Shown here: positions 36,665-45,218 of the stretch, piece by piece
Layout of the letters: every line of letters begins with the position of its first letter
Position numbering within the stretch: the first letter of the stretch is position 1
From: an uncultured Stenotrophomonas sp.
GTDB lineage: Bacteria > Pseudomonadota > Gammaproteobacteria > Xanthomonadales > Xanthomonadaceae
NCBI GenBank assembly: GCA_900078405.1
Contig: FLTS01000001.1
Span: 2,851,824-2,915,823 of the forward strand
Direction: 5' to 3'
Length of the DNA: 64,000 bases
Made by a program: the position numbers and the translations under genes
The notes under the pieces: generated by a model
Seen by the model: only the letters and a program-made list of their open reading frames with translations
Told to the model about the DNA's origin: nothing
Database searches by the model: none

Positions 36665-39085
36665 GTGGCGGTCAACTACGACGACGCCCTGTCGCAGCTG
36701 CAATCCGCTGGTCTGCTGATCACCTCCCTCGAGCCCACCGGCAAGATGGTCCGCACGCGGACTGAGGGCGGCGGTCGAGAAAAGCGCGGCTGGTACGTGC
36801 TCCACACCCTGAACTGCGACAACGGCGACCAGCTGATCGTCGGCACCTACGGCGTGTGGCAGGGCAATGAGAACGGCGCGCAGAAGATCGAGCTGAAGAA
36901 GCGCGACCAGGCGTTCACCGCCGAGCAGCGCGAGGCGTTGAAGCGCCGGCTGGCAGAAGACCGGAAGCGCGCCGATGCCGAGCGTCGCCGGCTTGCCGAG
37001 CGTGCCGCGGCGATGGCCACGCGCATGTGGGGCAAGGCGAGCGAACAGGGAGAAGCCGACTACCTGCACAGCAAGGGCGTGCAGGGGTTTGGTGTCCGCT
37101 ACGGCAAAACCGGCGCGGCCGTACTGCCGATGCTCGATACCCACGGCAATGTCCACGGCCTGCAGATTCTGCGCAGCGCAGCGCAGGCGAAGGCCGTGAA
37201 CAAGCCGGCCAAGGAGTTCTTCCCGCCGGGCCTGGTGAAGAAGGGCCACTTCCACCTCATCGGCGGAACGCCGCAGTGGATCCTGCTGCTGGCCGAAGGC
37301 TATGCCACCGCCGCGAGCCTGCACATGGCCACCGGCTACCCGGTCGTGGTCGCATTCGATGCAGGCAACCTGCTTCCCGTGGCCACTGCGCTGGCCAAGC
37401 ACTACCGTGGCATCAAGCTGCTGGTGTGCGCCGACGACGACACGCTGCAGAAATGCACCAGATGCAAAGAGCGGCTGGTGCTGTCAGATCACCCCGTCAC
37501 CTGCCCAACTTGCGGCGAAGAGCACAAGGCGAAGAACGCCGGCCTGCTCGGGGCTGATGCGGCGGCGCTGGCCGCACACGGTGCCACGGTGCTGCCAGCG
37601 TTCGCCGATGAGCCTGGCCGCCGAACGCGGTTTATCGACGCTGGCACCAAGATCACCGACTTCAACGATCTGCATGCCGCCGAAGGCCTGCATATCGTCC
37701 GCGCCCAGATCGAGGCCCGTATCACGGAGCTTTCGTGGCGTTCACCTGCAGAAATTCCGCGCGCTTCAATCACCACCACTGGGGGCGCGGGGAAAGCGAG
37801 CCTTCGCCCCATCGGATCGATCGAGGAACTGCACGAACGCTATGCGCTGGTGTACGCGCAGGGCGGCACCGTGTTCGATCGGCAGGAGCACATGCTGCTT
37901 TCGCTGTCGGATATGCGCGACCTGTGCCTGCGCCGCGAGCTGCATCGCGCGTGGATGGAGAGCCCGGGGCGGCAGACCGTGCGCGTCCATGAAGTGGATT
38001 TCGATCCTTCATGCACAAAGCCTGGCGTCACCTGCAACCTCTTTGGCGGCTGGCCGACTGAGCCGAAGCAGGGTACCTGCGACAAGCTGCTGCAGCTGCT
38101 GTGGCACATGTGCGGCAACGAAACGAATCAGCGCGCACTGTACGAGTGGGTGCTGTGCTGGCTGGCGTACCCGCTGCAGTACCCGGGCGCCAAGATGAAG
38201 TCGACGATCGTCATCCACGGGCCGCAGGGCACCGGCAAGAACATGTTCTTCGACGAGTACATGAAGCTCTACGGCGAATACGGCCGGGTGCTTGATCAGA
38301 GCGCGCTGGAAGACAAGTTCAACGACTGGGCCAGTCGCAAACTGTTCCTGCTTGCCGACGAAGTGGTGGCGCGCACCGAGGTCTATCACCTCAAGAACAA
38401 GCTCAAGGCGCTGATCACCGGCGACCGGATCCGCATCAACCCCAAGAACATCCAGGCCTACGAAGAGGACAACCACGCCAACATGGTGTTCCTCAGCAAC
38501 GAAGCCATGCCGGTCGTGCTGGAAGAGGATGACCGGCGCCATGCAGTCATCTGGACACCCGTCAAGCTCCCCGCCAGCTTCTACGGCGAAGTGATGGCGG
38601 AGATAGCAGCCGGCGGCACAGCGGCCCTGCATCACCACCTGCTCAGCCTCGACCTGGGCGACTTCACAAACGGCAGCCACCCGCCGATGACCGATGCCAA
38701 GCGCGAGCTCATCGGGCTCAGCGTGGACAGCCCTGAGCGCTTCTTCGACCAGCTGCTCGGCAATGACATCCCCGGTCTCGCGCCCCGGCCTGCGCTGAGC
38801 AAGGAGTGGTACGAGGCCTACAAGTCATGGTGCTCCAAAGAAGGCATCAAGAATCCCGCGCCGGCGCACAAGTTCATCAATGCGCTGGTCCGAAAGCGCG
38901 AGGTCGTACATCCGGACCGCGCTCGCAAGCGGTACGTGGTCCTGGACAGGACTGAGGGGCCGCATGGCTTCCTCATGATCGGTGATTGCACGCCCAAGGA
39001 CGGCAAGACGGAAGCGACATTCCTCGGCGAGCAGGTCGTCCTGTTCCGCTCCCAGCTCAACGACTACCGGGGGGCGCGCGCATGA
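36665..39085 (+). CDS. Primase-helicase (TOPRIM plus SF3/DUF5906-like helicase)
   Basis: 806-residue replication protein. The N-terminal region holds a TOPRIM-like primase module (LLLAEGYATAASLHMATGYP, VVAFDAGNLLPVA, LLVCADDD) interrupted by a four-Cys zinc motif (CTRCKERL..CPTCGE). The C-terminal half is an SF3/DUF5906-type helicase with Walker A HGPQGTGKN, Walker B-like KLFLLADEV and NHANMVFLSNEAMPV. GTG 36665 is the start. It would prime and unwind phage DNA, probably acting at the inverted-repeat region just downstream. Confidence 0.82.
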   Translation: MAVNYDDALSQLQSAGLLITSLEPTGKMVRTRTEGGGREKRGWYVLHTLNCDNGDQLIVGTYGVWQGNENGAQKIELKKRDQAFTAEQREALKRRLAEDRKRADAERRRLAERAAAMATRMWGKASEQGEADYLHSKGVQGFGVRYGKTGAAVLPMLDTHGNVHGLQILRSAAQAKAVNKPAKEFFPPGLVKKGHFHLIGGTPQWILLLAEGYATAASLHMATGYPVVVAFDAGNLLPVATALAKHYRGIKLLVCADDDTLQKCTRCKERLVLSDHPVTCPTCGEEHKAKNAGLLGADAAALAAHGATVLPAFADEPGRRTRFIDAGTKITDFNDLHAAEGLHIVRAQIEARITELSWRSPAEIPRASITTTGGAGKASLRPIGSIEELHERYALVYAQGGTVFDRQEHMLLSLSDMRDLCLRRELHRAWMESPGRQTVRVHEVDFDPSCTKPGVTCNLFGGWPTEPKQGTCDKLLQLLWHMCGNETNQRALYEWVLCWLAYPLQYPGAKMKSTIVIHGPQGTGKNMFFDEYMKLYGEYGRVLDQSALEDKFNDWASRKLFLLADEVVARTEVYHLKNKLKALITGDRIRINPKNIQAYEEDNHANMVFLSNEAMPVVLEEDDRRHAVIWTPVKLPASFYGEVMAEIAAGGTAALHHHLLSLDLGDFTNGSHPPMTDAKRELIGLSVDSPERFFDQLLGNDIPGLAPRPALSKEWYEAYKSWCSKEGIKNPAPAHKFINALVRKREVVHPDRARKRYVVLDRTEGPHGFLMIGDCTPKDGKTEATFLGEQVVLFRSQLNDYRGARA

Positions 39086-39423
39086 CTGCCAATGTGCGGG
39101 ACGTGCGGGACGGTGTGCGGGCACATGTGCGGGCTGAAACGCTTGTGGCAGTAGGCGTGTGCGGGACGTGCGGGCACTCCCCCTCATGCGGGCGCGCGCG
39201 TGATGCGGGAAACGTGCGCCCGGCCATAAGTGGCAATTCCCCGTCTCGCACGTATGCGTGCCCGCACGTCCCGCACGTCCCGCACATCGCTACTGCCGCA
39301 AGGCTTTCGGGCGATTCGCAGCCCGCACATGTGCCCGCACACACCGCACGCCTGTTCGCGCGCGCGTTTTTACCTGCCTACGGCATGTCGAAAGAAATGA
39401 AGAGGGAGGGCTTGGCAGCATGA
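39082..39423 (+). CDS. His/Cys-containing phage ORF over the inverted-repeat region
   Basis: 113 residues, ATGA-linked to both neighbours. Composition is dominated by the underlying repeats (VRDVRDGVRAHVRAE, CPHVPHVPH), so it may be coding only incidentally. The final MSKEMKREGLAA is more typical. Confidence 0.42.
   Translation: MTANVRDVRDGVRAHVRAETLVAVGVCGTCGHSPSCGRARDAGNVRPAISGNSPSRTYACPHVPHVPHIATAARLSGDSQPAHVPAHTARLFARAFLPAYGMSKEMKREGLAA
39094..39340. repeat. GTGCGGG iterons and nested inverted repeats, candidate phage origin
   Basis: Six GTGCGGG copies lie at 39094-39177 and inverted CCCGCAC copies at 39258-39340. Exact inverted pairs: 39115-39135 with 39320-39340 (21 bp), 39159-39177 with 39258-39276 (19 bp), and 39094-39111 with 39268-39285 (18 bp). 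Location directly after the primase-helicase suggests a replication origin or termination structure. Confidence 0.6.
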
Positions 39424-40022
39424 GTGCTGTGACCCTGGTAACTGGAAAGGAACTGGCAGCACACATCGGCTGCCGCCCGTCCTACGTCGTGCAGCTAAAG
39501 CGCGAGGGGCGCGTCGTCCCGGCTGAGGGCGGCAAGGGCTATCTCCTGGAGCCCTCTCTCGCGCTCTACCGCGACACGCGCAGCCCCGCCCATGTCGCGG
39601 TGGCACAGCGCCATGCCGCGGGCCGTGGCGGCGCGCTGGCGGCGCCGAGTGCTCAGGATGACTATGGGGCTGATCTCGACGCCGGCGAGGACACGGACGG
39701 CGGCAACCAGGGCTCGCAGGCCCGCCGCGCGCGCGCCCTGGCTGATAAAGCCGAAGTGGATGCCAAGGCCGCCCAGCGTGATCTGGATATCAGCCTTGGC
39801 CTGCTGCTGGAACGCCGCGACGTGGAAGCCATCCTCGGGCAGGCTGCCGGCGCCCTGCGGGCCGAGCTCGAGCGCATGGCCGATACGCTGGCACCGCAGC
39901 TGGCCGCCACCGTCGACGAGGCGCGCTGTCGCGAACTGGTGTGGAACGAGGTCAGCCACAGCCTCGAGGAGCTGAGCCGCGCCTTCCGTGAAGTCGCCCG
40001 TCCGGGCGAGGGTGGCGCATGA
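39420..40022 (+). CDS. Terminase small subunit (Nu1-like)
   Basis: 200 residues, ATGA-coupled to its neighbours. The N-terminal winged-helix (VTGKELAAHIGCRPSYVVQL followed by KREGRVVPAEGGKGYLL) is like lambda Nu1 DNA-binding domains. The C-terminal part is a long helix (KAEVDAKAAQRDLDISLGLL) followed by a packaging-type helical end. It directly precedes the GpA-type large subunit, which supports the call. Confidence 0.78.
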   Translation: MSAVTLVTGKELAAHIGCRPSYVVQLKREGRVVPAEGGKGYLLEPSLALYRDTRSPAHVAVAQRHAAGRGGALAAPSAQDDYGADLDAGEDTDGGNQGSQARRARALADKAEVDAKAAQRDLDISLGLLLERRDVEAILGQAAGALRAELERMADTLAPQLAATVDEARCRELVWNEVSHSLEELSRAFREVARPGEGGA

Positions 40023-41944
40023 GCTACGTCGGCCTGGCCTGCCCGGCGGAATCCATCGGCAACGTGCTCGCGCGCGCCCTGCAACCGCGCCGGCCCATGA
40101 GCGTGTCGCAGTGGTGCGATGAGCACATGCGCCTGTCGTCAAAGGGCAGCAGCAAGGCCGGCAAGTGGCACACCGCCAACAACCCGCCGCTGCGCGAGCC
40201 GATGGACTGCATGTCCGCGCGCAGCCCGGTCAAGAGCATGGTCTGCCAGTTCCCCATCCAATTCGGCAAAAGTCAGCTGGCAACCAACGCCCTTGCGTAC
40301 TGGATGGACTACGCGCCCGCGCCCATCATGTACGCGCTGCCGGGTGAGGTCAGCCAGAACAAGTGGATCGCCCAGAAGCTCAACCCCATGATCGAAGTGG
40401 TGCCGGCAGTACGCAAAGCGCTCAGCAGCACCGCCAGCCGCGACAGTGCCAACCAGCGCACCTTCAAGGATTTCGCCGGCGGCCAGCTCTATGTCGAGCA
40501 CGCCGGCAGCCCGCAGCGGCTGAAGTCCACCACCGCGCGCTACGTCATCGCCGATGAGCTGGACGAGTTCGCCCAGGCACTGAGCACCGGCGACGACCCG
40601 GTCAAGATGCTCGATGGCCGCACCAGCGCCTTCCCCAGCACATACAAGCGGCTGTATATCAGCACGCCCACCATCGCCGGCCTCAGCCGCATCAATCTGC
40701 TGTACGAAAAGAGCGACCGCCGCCGCTACCACGTCCCGTGCCCGCACTGCGGCCACTACCAGCCCCTGCAGTGGAGCGGCCTTGTCTGGTCGTCCGATGG
40801 AAAGGAGGCGTGGTACGCCTGCTGCGAGTGTGGCGCATCCATCGATGAGCACCACAAAACCGACATGATTGCCGCCGGCCGATGGGTGCCGGAAAACCCG
40901 GATTCACCCATTCGCGGCTACACCATCAACTGCCTCTACTACCAGTTCGGCCTCGGCCCGCGCTGGGCAGAGCTGGCGGCGGAATGGCGCGAGGTGCAGA
41001 ACGACCCGGCCGCTCTCAAGACCTTCATCAACGACCGGCTCGCCGAGACCTGGGAGGACCCGGCTATGCGGTCGGTCAAGCACTCCCTCGTCGCCGATCG
41101 TGCGGAGCCATACAAACTGCGCACCGCGCCGGCCGGCGTGCTTGCCATCACTGTTGGTGTCGATACCCAGGACAACCGCCTCGCCGTGCACATCATCGGC
41201 TGGGGCCGTGGCATGGCCGCGTGGACGCTGGACTACATCGAGCTGCCCGGCGACCCGGCCGAGGAAGCCGTGTGGCTCTCCCTCACCGATCTGCTCAACC
41301 GCCCCATCGAGCGTGTGGACGGCGTGCTGCTGAGGCCCATGGCTACCGCCATCGACGCTGGCGGCCATCGCACCGAGGCCGTCAAGCACTACGTCCGCAG
41401 CCGCCTCATTACCCGGCCCATGTGCATCTTCGGCGCCGTGCCAAACAACGCCCCCATCCTGAGCAAGGGCAAGCTGGCCGATGTCACTTGGAACGGCAAG
41501 ACCGACAAGCGCGGCATCACCATCTACCACGTCGGCACCGTCGCTGCGAAGCACTATCTCTACAGCCGCCTCGGGGCCGATGCCGAAAAGCAAGTGGACG
41601 CACGGCTGGTGCATTTCTCTGATGAGCTGCCACCCGAGTTCTTCCCCGGCCTCGTCTCGGAGATCTACAACCCGGTCAAGAACCGGTTTGAAAAAAAGGT
41701 AGTGCGCAACGAGCCGTTGGATACATGGGTATACGCCTACGCCGCCGCCCACCATCCAGAGCTGCGCCTGCACCGGTACACCAAGGCCGATTGGGATCGG
41801 CTGGAACAACGGCTGTCCGCCTCTGCACCTGAGGCCGTGGATTCCCGTGAAACACAACCCGCCCGCCCGGCCGCGCCGGTGGCGAGCGATTCCCGTGGAA
41901 CAAAACCCCAGCGCCGGCGTGGCACCTGGGCGGATGGATACTGA
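40019..41944 (+). CDS. Terminase large subunit (lambda GpA family)
   Basis: 641-residue packaging ATPase-nuclease. GpA-family segments: MSVSQWCDEHMRLSSKGSSK, WHTANNPPLREPMDCM, YVIADELDEF (Walker B), YISTPTIAGLSRI, a zinc pair CPHCGHYQPL..CCEC, and the nuclease part with VGVDTQDNRLAVH and AIDAGGHRTEAV. ATG overlaps the small subunit stop. The C-terminal tail (SRETQPARPAAPVASDSRG) is disordered. Confidence 0.93.
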   Translation: MSYVGLACPAESIGNVLARALQPRRPMSVSQWCDEHMRLSSKGSSKAGKWHTANNPPLREPMDCMSARSPVKSMVCQFPIQFGKSQLATNALAYWMDYAPAPIMYALPGEVSQNKWIAQKLNPMIEVVPAVRKALSSTASRDSANQRTFKDFAGGQLYVEHAGSPQRLKSTTARYVIADELDEFAQALSTGDDPVKMLDGRTSAFPSTYKRLYISTPTIAGLSRINLLYEKSDRRRYHVPCPHCGHYQPLQWSGLVWSSDGKEAWYACCECGASIDEHHKTDMIAAGRWVPENPDSPIRGYTINCLYYQFGLGPRWAELAAEWREVQNDPAALKTFINDRLAETWEDPAMRSVKHSLVADRAEPYKLRTAPAGVLAITVGVDTQDNRLAVHIIGWGRGMAAWTLDYIELPGDPAEEAVWLSLTDLLNRPIERVDGVLLRPMATAIDAGGHRTEAVKHYVRSRLITRPMCIFGAVPNNAPILSKGKLADVTWNGKTDKRGITIYHVGTVAAKHYLYSRLGADAEKQVDARLVHFSDELPPEFFPGLVSEIYNPVKNRFEKKVVRNEPLDTWVYAYAAAHHPELRLHRYTKADWDRLEQRLSASAPEAVDSRETQPARPAAPVASDSRGTKPQRRRGTWADGY

Positions 41945-41951
41945 GGACACC

Positions 41952-42266
41952 ATGGCAGACGACATCAAGGCCGATGAGCTGATCGACCCGCTGCGTGACA
42001 GCTACGCAAAGTTCATCCGCGAAATGGAGCCAGGCATCCCTGCGCACTCGGCACTGCAGCTGGCAGACACGCTGCTCACCGTGCAGATGGATGTCCTCGC
42101 CGGCAAGCGCGTGAGCTACAAAGCCAAGCCCGCCATCGACGGCGAAGCCATCGCCGAAAGCTGGCGCCAGGGCCTGCCGGTGGAGGAAGTGATGAAGTTG
42201 CATTCCTGCAGCCGCTCGGCCGCATACAAACACCACCCCAGCAAGCTGCTGAGGAAGCGGGCCTAA
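41952..42266 (+). CDS. Phage protein ending in attC site L
   Basis: 104 residues from ATG 41952. Mainly helical (ADELIDPLRDSYAKFIREME) with a C-terminal QGLPVEEVMKLHSCSRSAAY that resembles a helix-turn-helix. It follows terminase by 7 bp. Its stop codon is the TAA of GCCTAAC in site L, so it could be a phage gene truncated at the cassette insertion point, or itself a cassette-type gene. Confidence 0.55.
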   Translation: MADDIKADELIDPLRDSYAKFIREMEPGIPAHSALQLADTLLTVQMDVLAGKRVSYKAKPAIDGEAIAESWRQGLPVEEVMKLHSCSRSAAYKHHPSKLLRKRA

Positions 42267-42320
42267 CACCTGAATTAAGCCGCGCCGCGAAGCGGCGTCG
42301 GCTTGAATGAATTGTTGGGC
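42261..42320 (-). repeat. attC-like site L (array 2)
   Basis: 60 bp. Reads on the minus strand GCCCAACAATTCATTCAAGC ... GCTTAATTCAGGTGTTAGGC. Left-hand site at the higher coordinate, opposite to array 1. Confidence 0.82.
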
Positions 42321-42341
42321 CTCAACGCCCGGAGAACAGAC

Positions 42342-42596
42342 ATGCAAGCAACGGAACAACAAGTGCAGGTAGCGGCGAAACTGTACGAAATGCGAGACAG
42401 GGCGCGACGCCTGCTTGGCGAGAAATACAAGCCGCACATGGCAGAGCTTGGCAGGATTTTGAAGGACACCGCACGGCAGGCCGGGAAATCTGAAATTGCC
42501 GTTGCGATGGAAGTGGTCAAGAAGCGCAACCTCATTGGCATGGACCTGATGATGGTGATGGCCGCAGCGGTTGAGCTTACTGAACCGTCACCATGA
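42342..42596 (+). CDS. Array 2 cassette gene 1, helical protein
   Basis: 84 residues (MQATEQQVQVAAKLYEMRDR...) with GGAGA upstream of ATG 42342. Fully helical, with KYKPHMAELGRILKDTARQA. It begins 22 bp from site L and ends beside site M. Unknown function. Confidence 0.65.
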   Translation: MQATEQQVQVAAKLYEMRDRARRLLGEKYKPHMAELGRILKDTARQAGKSEIAVAMEVVKKRNLIGMDLMMVMAAAVELTEPSP

Positions 42597-42597
42597 G

Positions 42598-42657
42598 GCC
42601 CAACACCTGAGTTAAGCCGCGCCGCGAAGCGGCGTCGGCTTGAATGAATTGTTATGT
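42598..42657 (-). repeat. attC-like site M
   Basis: 60 bp. Nearly identical to site L in the stem (GCCGCGAAGCGGC core) but with outer boxes GCCCAAC and GTTATGT. Confidence 0.8.
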
Positions 42658-42676
42658 CTCTGCGAGGGATCTGACG

Positions 42677-42910
42677 ATGTGGATTTGGTACATGGCTGGG
42701 GTTCTGACGTGGCCTGCGTTTTTTGCGAGCGCGTACATCTGGCGAGCAGCGAAGTGGTCATGGCTGGATTCCCGCGATGTTTACCGGCATGCAGGGTTGA
42801 AGCCGGGCTACAGCATGTGGAACTGGCTATGGATTTTGCCGAAGCTGGCATGGCGAACCTTCTGGGAAACGCTGTGGCACGACTTGAACGGCATGCGAAG
42901 GTCTGGATGA
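42677..42910 (+). CDS. Array 2 cassette gene 2, small membrane protein
   Basis: 77 residues from ATG 42677 (GAGGGA upstream). Extremely Trp-rich with an N-terminal membrane helix (MWIWYMAGVLTWPAFFASAY) and a second amphipathic, Trp-rich segment (WNWLWILPKLAWRTFWETLW). Membrane-active small protein; role unknown. Confidence 0.6.
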   Translation: MWIWYMAGVLTWPAFFASAYIWRAAKWSWLDSRDVYRHAGLKPGYSMWNWLWILPKLAWRTFWETLWHDLNGMRRSG

Positions 42911-42911
42911 G

Positions 42912-42971
42912 ACATAACACCGAAGCTAAGCCGACCCGCGAAGCGGGGTCGGCTTGAGCGCCTGGTTAGGC
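42912..42971 (-). repeat. attC-like site N
   Basis: 60 bp. Same sequence as site F within the cassette boundary; outer box ACATAAC outside it. Part of the duplicated 333-bp unit. Confidence 0.82.
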
Positions 42972-43247
42972 GGCAACCCACCCGGAGAGCGAAATGGAAA
43001 TTGTGTTTGACCAAAAGGGCACATTCAGGGCGCTGGAAGCCGCAAGGCAATGGTGTCGAGACAATGGGATCTCATACGGCAGTTCGTGCGCCATGAGCCC
43101 CACTGGCCTTTTGCGCGGCGACTACTACATTGCGAAGTGGCGCAACTTGACACTGAAAGAACGCAAAGAACTTGACGGCACGATGAGCGGCGACATGCGC
43201 GAAGGGCCGGTAACGATCCGACTACGCGAACTGCAACCTAACACCCG
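42915..43247. repeat. 333-bp duplicated cassette, copy 2 (copy 1 at 26843-27175)
   Basis: By eye the two copies are identical base for base in inverted orientation, from the outer TTA of the attC right box through the gene to CCTAACACCCG. Both ends coincide with attC crossover boxes to within a few bases. Confidence 0.85.
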
Positions 43248-43251
43248 TTAG
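42994..43251 (+). CDS. Array 2 cassette gene 3, duplicate of cassette gene 6
   Basis: 85 residues, same protein as the minus-strand gene at 26836-27096 without its last residue, because the flanking sequence supplies a different stop (TAG in CCCGTTAGACC). The same GGAGAGC ribosome site precedes it. Unknown function. Confidence 0.75.
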   Translation: MEIVFDQKGTFRALEAARQWCRDNGISYGSSCAMSPTGLLRGDYYIAKWRNLTLKERKELDGTMSGDMREGPVTIRLRELQPNTR

Positions 43252-43290
43252 ACCGCCGATATGCCGCCTAACACCCAACGAAGCTGCAAA
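43236..43290 (-). repeat. attC remnants at the right edge of array 2
   Basis: Two right-half-like segments, ACCTAACACCCGTTAG (from about 43236) and GCCTAACACCCAACGAAGC (from about 43266), lack their partner halves. They indicate past cassette loss or the junction with phage DNA. Confidence 0.5.
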
Positions 43291-43380
43291 CACCCCCAAT
43301 CGCTGCCTCGGCATAGCCACTGAAAAATAGTCCACGGTTTTCCACGACCGTGGACTGGTGCGTACATAGAGTGCGTACCC

Positions 43381-43605
43381 ATGGCGGAATCAGTGGCCCA
43401 GCAACGACTCAACAACTACCTGGCAGCGGAGGCGCGGATCCTCACTGCCGGCCTGAGCTGGCGGCTGGATATTCGCCAGCGTCAGGAAGCCGAGCTGGCC
43501 GACATCCGCAAGGGCATCCGCGAGTGCCAGATGCTGGTGGATGCCGAGCAGGGCCGCCATAGCAATCGCAGCAGCCTGCGCAGCACGACGATGGTGCCGC
43601 GATGA
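43381..43605 (+). CDS. Head-tail connector / gpW-like small protein
   Basis: 74 residues (MAESVAQQRLNNYLAAEARI...). The pattern RLxxYLxAEARIL..G.SW then AELADIRKGIRECQMLV is that of short phage head-tail joining proteins (DUF6148/gpW-like) placed just before portal genes. ATGA-coupled to the portal. Confidence 0.72.
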   Translation: MAESVAQQRLNNYLAAEARILTAGLSWRLDIRQRQEAELADIRKGIRECQMLVDAEQGRHSNRSSLRSTTMVPR

Positions 43606-45218
43606 GCAAGCCCGGTGCCGTGCGCATGAACCTGATCGACCGCGGCATCGCGGTGTTCTCGCCGAAAATGGCGAGCAAGCGCATGTTTGCCCGCTCGATT
43701 CTGTCGCTGTACGAAGGCGGACGCAGCACCAAGTTCCGCCGCAAGAGCCGCGAAAACAGCAGCAGCGAGCGGCTGGTGGTGCGCGATGCGGCCACCGTTC
43801 GCGCCACCGTTCGCGACCTCGAGCGCAACTACGACCTGGTCGATGGCGCCCTCACCACGCTGGTGCGCAATATCGTTGGCCACAACGGCATCATGATCGA
43901 GCCGACGCCGCGCAAGAGCGGCGAGGGTGCTGCATACGACAGCATCGATGACGACTTCGCCCGCACCCTGCTCGATGAATTCCGGCTGTGGGCGAAGCGG
44001 CCGGAAGTCACCCGCTCCCTGAGCTGGGCCGAGTGCCAGGAGTTGGCCTGCCGCAGTTGGCTGCGCGATGGTGAGCAGTTCACGCAGCTGGTGGAGGGCG
44101 TTGTGCCGGGCCTGCGCCACGGCAGTGCCGTGCCGCTGTCGCTGGAGCTGCTCGAGGCCGACGTGGTGCCGCTGGACTATGAAGACAGCAGCAAGCGAAT
44201 CAGTGCCGGCATCGAGCGCAACGCCTGGGGCCAGCCGCTCAACTACTGGGTCTACAAAGAGCACCCCGGCAACGGCGGATGGAGCAGCGAAGGCGCGTTG
44301 AAAGCCGTGCCTGCAGAGCGCTTCCTGCACCTGTCCGTGCGCAAGCGCCTCAGCGGCTTGCGCGGCATCTCGCTGCTGGCCAGCGCTATCGATCGCCTGC
44401 TCGACATCAAGGATTACGAAGGCGCCGAGCGCATCGCCGCGCGGCTGGCCTCGCGCATCCTCGGCTACGTCAAGCGCGACAAGGACATGGTGTGGGTTCC
44501 GCCAGAAGGTGTCGACCCAGCCTCGCCGGATACGCGCGATTTCCATCTCGACCCCGGCCAGATGTTTGCCGATCTGTTGCCCGGCGAAGAGCTGGCCATC
44601 GCCAACCCTAACCGACCGAACAGCCTGTTGGGCGAGTTCGTGATGAGCATGATGCGCTCGGCCAGCCGCGCGTTTGGCCTGAGCTATTCGTCGATGTCCG
44701 GCAACTACGACGGCACCTACAGCGCGCAGCGGCAGGAGCTGGTGGAGGCCTATGACGGCTACCGCATGATGACCGGCAAGTTCGTCGCCGGCTTCGTGCA
44801 GCCCATCTGGGAACGCTTCGTCCAGTTCGCCATCGCAAGCGGCCGCGTCAAAGTGCCTGCGCATATCCGCCCGGAGACAGTGGCCCAGGCCACGTTCCGC
44901 GGCCCGAAGATGCCGTGGATCGACCCCATCAAGGAAGCCAACGCCATCAAGGCGCTGGCCCGTGGCGGCATCCAGTCCGTCACCGAATCGCTGGGCGAGC
45001 GCGGCATGCGCCTGCAGGACTCCGTCGAGCTGTTCGCCCGTGAGCGCCACCTGTTCGACGAGATGGGCCTGGTCTTCGATACCGACCCGCGCCACGTCAC
45101 CGCATCCGGTGCCGCGCAAACCAGCGACACCCCCGACCCCGCCGAAAGCCAGGGCCGCTCGCGTGCAGCGCGCAGCCGGCAGGCCCGCGGCAACCCCACA
45201 ACCGGAGACAACGCATGA
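43602..45218 (+). CDS. Portal protein (lambda GpB family)
   Basis: 538-residue portal that forms the dodecameric DNA gateway. Family segments: NYDLVDGALTTLVRNIVGHN near the N-terminus, ELLEADVVPLDY, RFLHLSVRKRLSGLRGISLL, GLSYSSMSGNYDGTYSAQRQ, and GRVKVPAHIRPETVAQATFR. Overlaps by ATGA with both neighbours. Confidence 0.92.
   Translation: MSKPGAVRMNLIDRGIAVFSPKMASKRMFARSILSLYEGGRSTKFRRKSRENSSSERLVVRDAATVRATVRDLERNYDLVDGALTTLVRNIVGHNGIMIEPTPRKSGEGAAYDSIDDDFARTLLDEFRLWAKRPEVTRSLSWAECQELACRSWLRDGEQFTQLVEGVVPGLRHGSAVPLSLELLEADVVPLDYEDSSKRISAGIERNAWGQPLNYWVYKEHPGNGGWSSEGALKAVPAERFLHLSVRKRLSGLRGISLLASAIDRLLDIKDYEGAERIAARLASRILGYVKRDKDMVWVPPEGVDPASPDTRDFHLDPGQMFADLLPGEELAIANPNRPNSLLGEFVMSMMRSASRAFGLSYSSMSGNYDGTYSAQRQELVEAYDGYRMMTGKFVAGFVQPIWERFVQFAIASGRVKVPAHIRPETVAQATFRGPKMPWIDPIKEANAIKALARGGIQSVTESLGERGMRLQDSVELFARERHLFDEMGLVFDTDPRHVTASGAAQTSDTPDPAESQGRSRAARSRQARGNPTTGDNA

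Noticed and set aside
43786..43820. Tandem 12-bp repeat GCCACCGTTCGC in the portal gene
   Set aside because: It is in frame (ATVRATVRD) and consistent with slippage in a charged helix; it is not related to the palindromic insertions.
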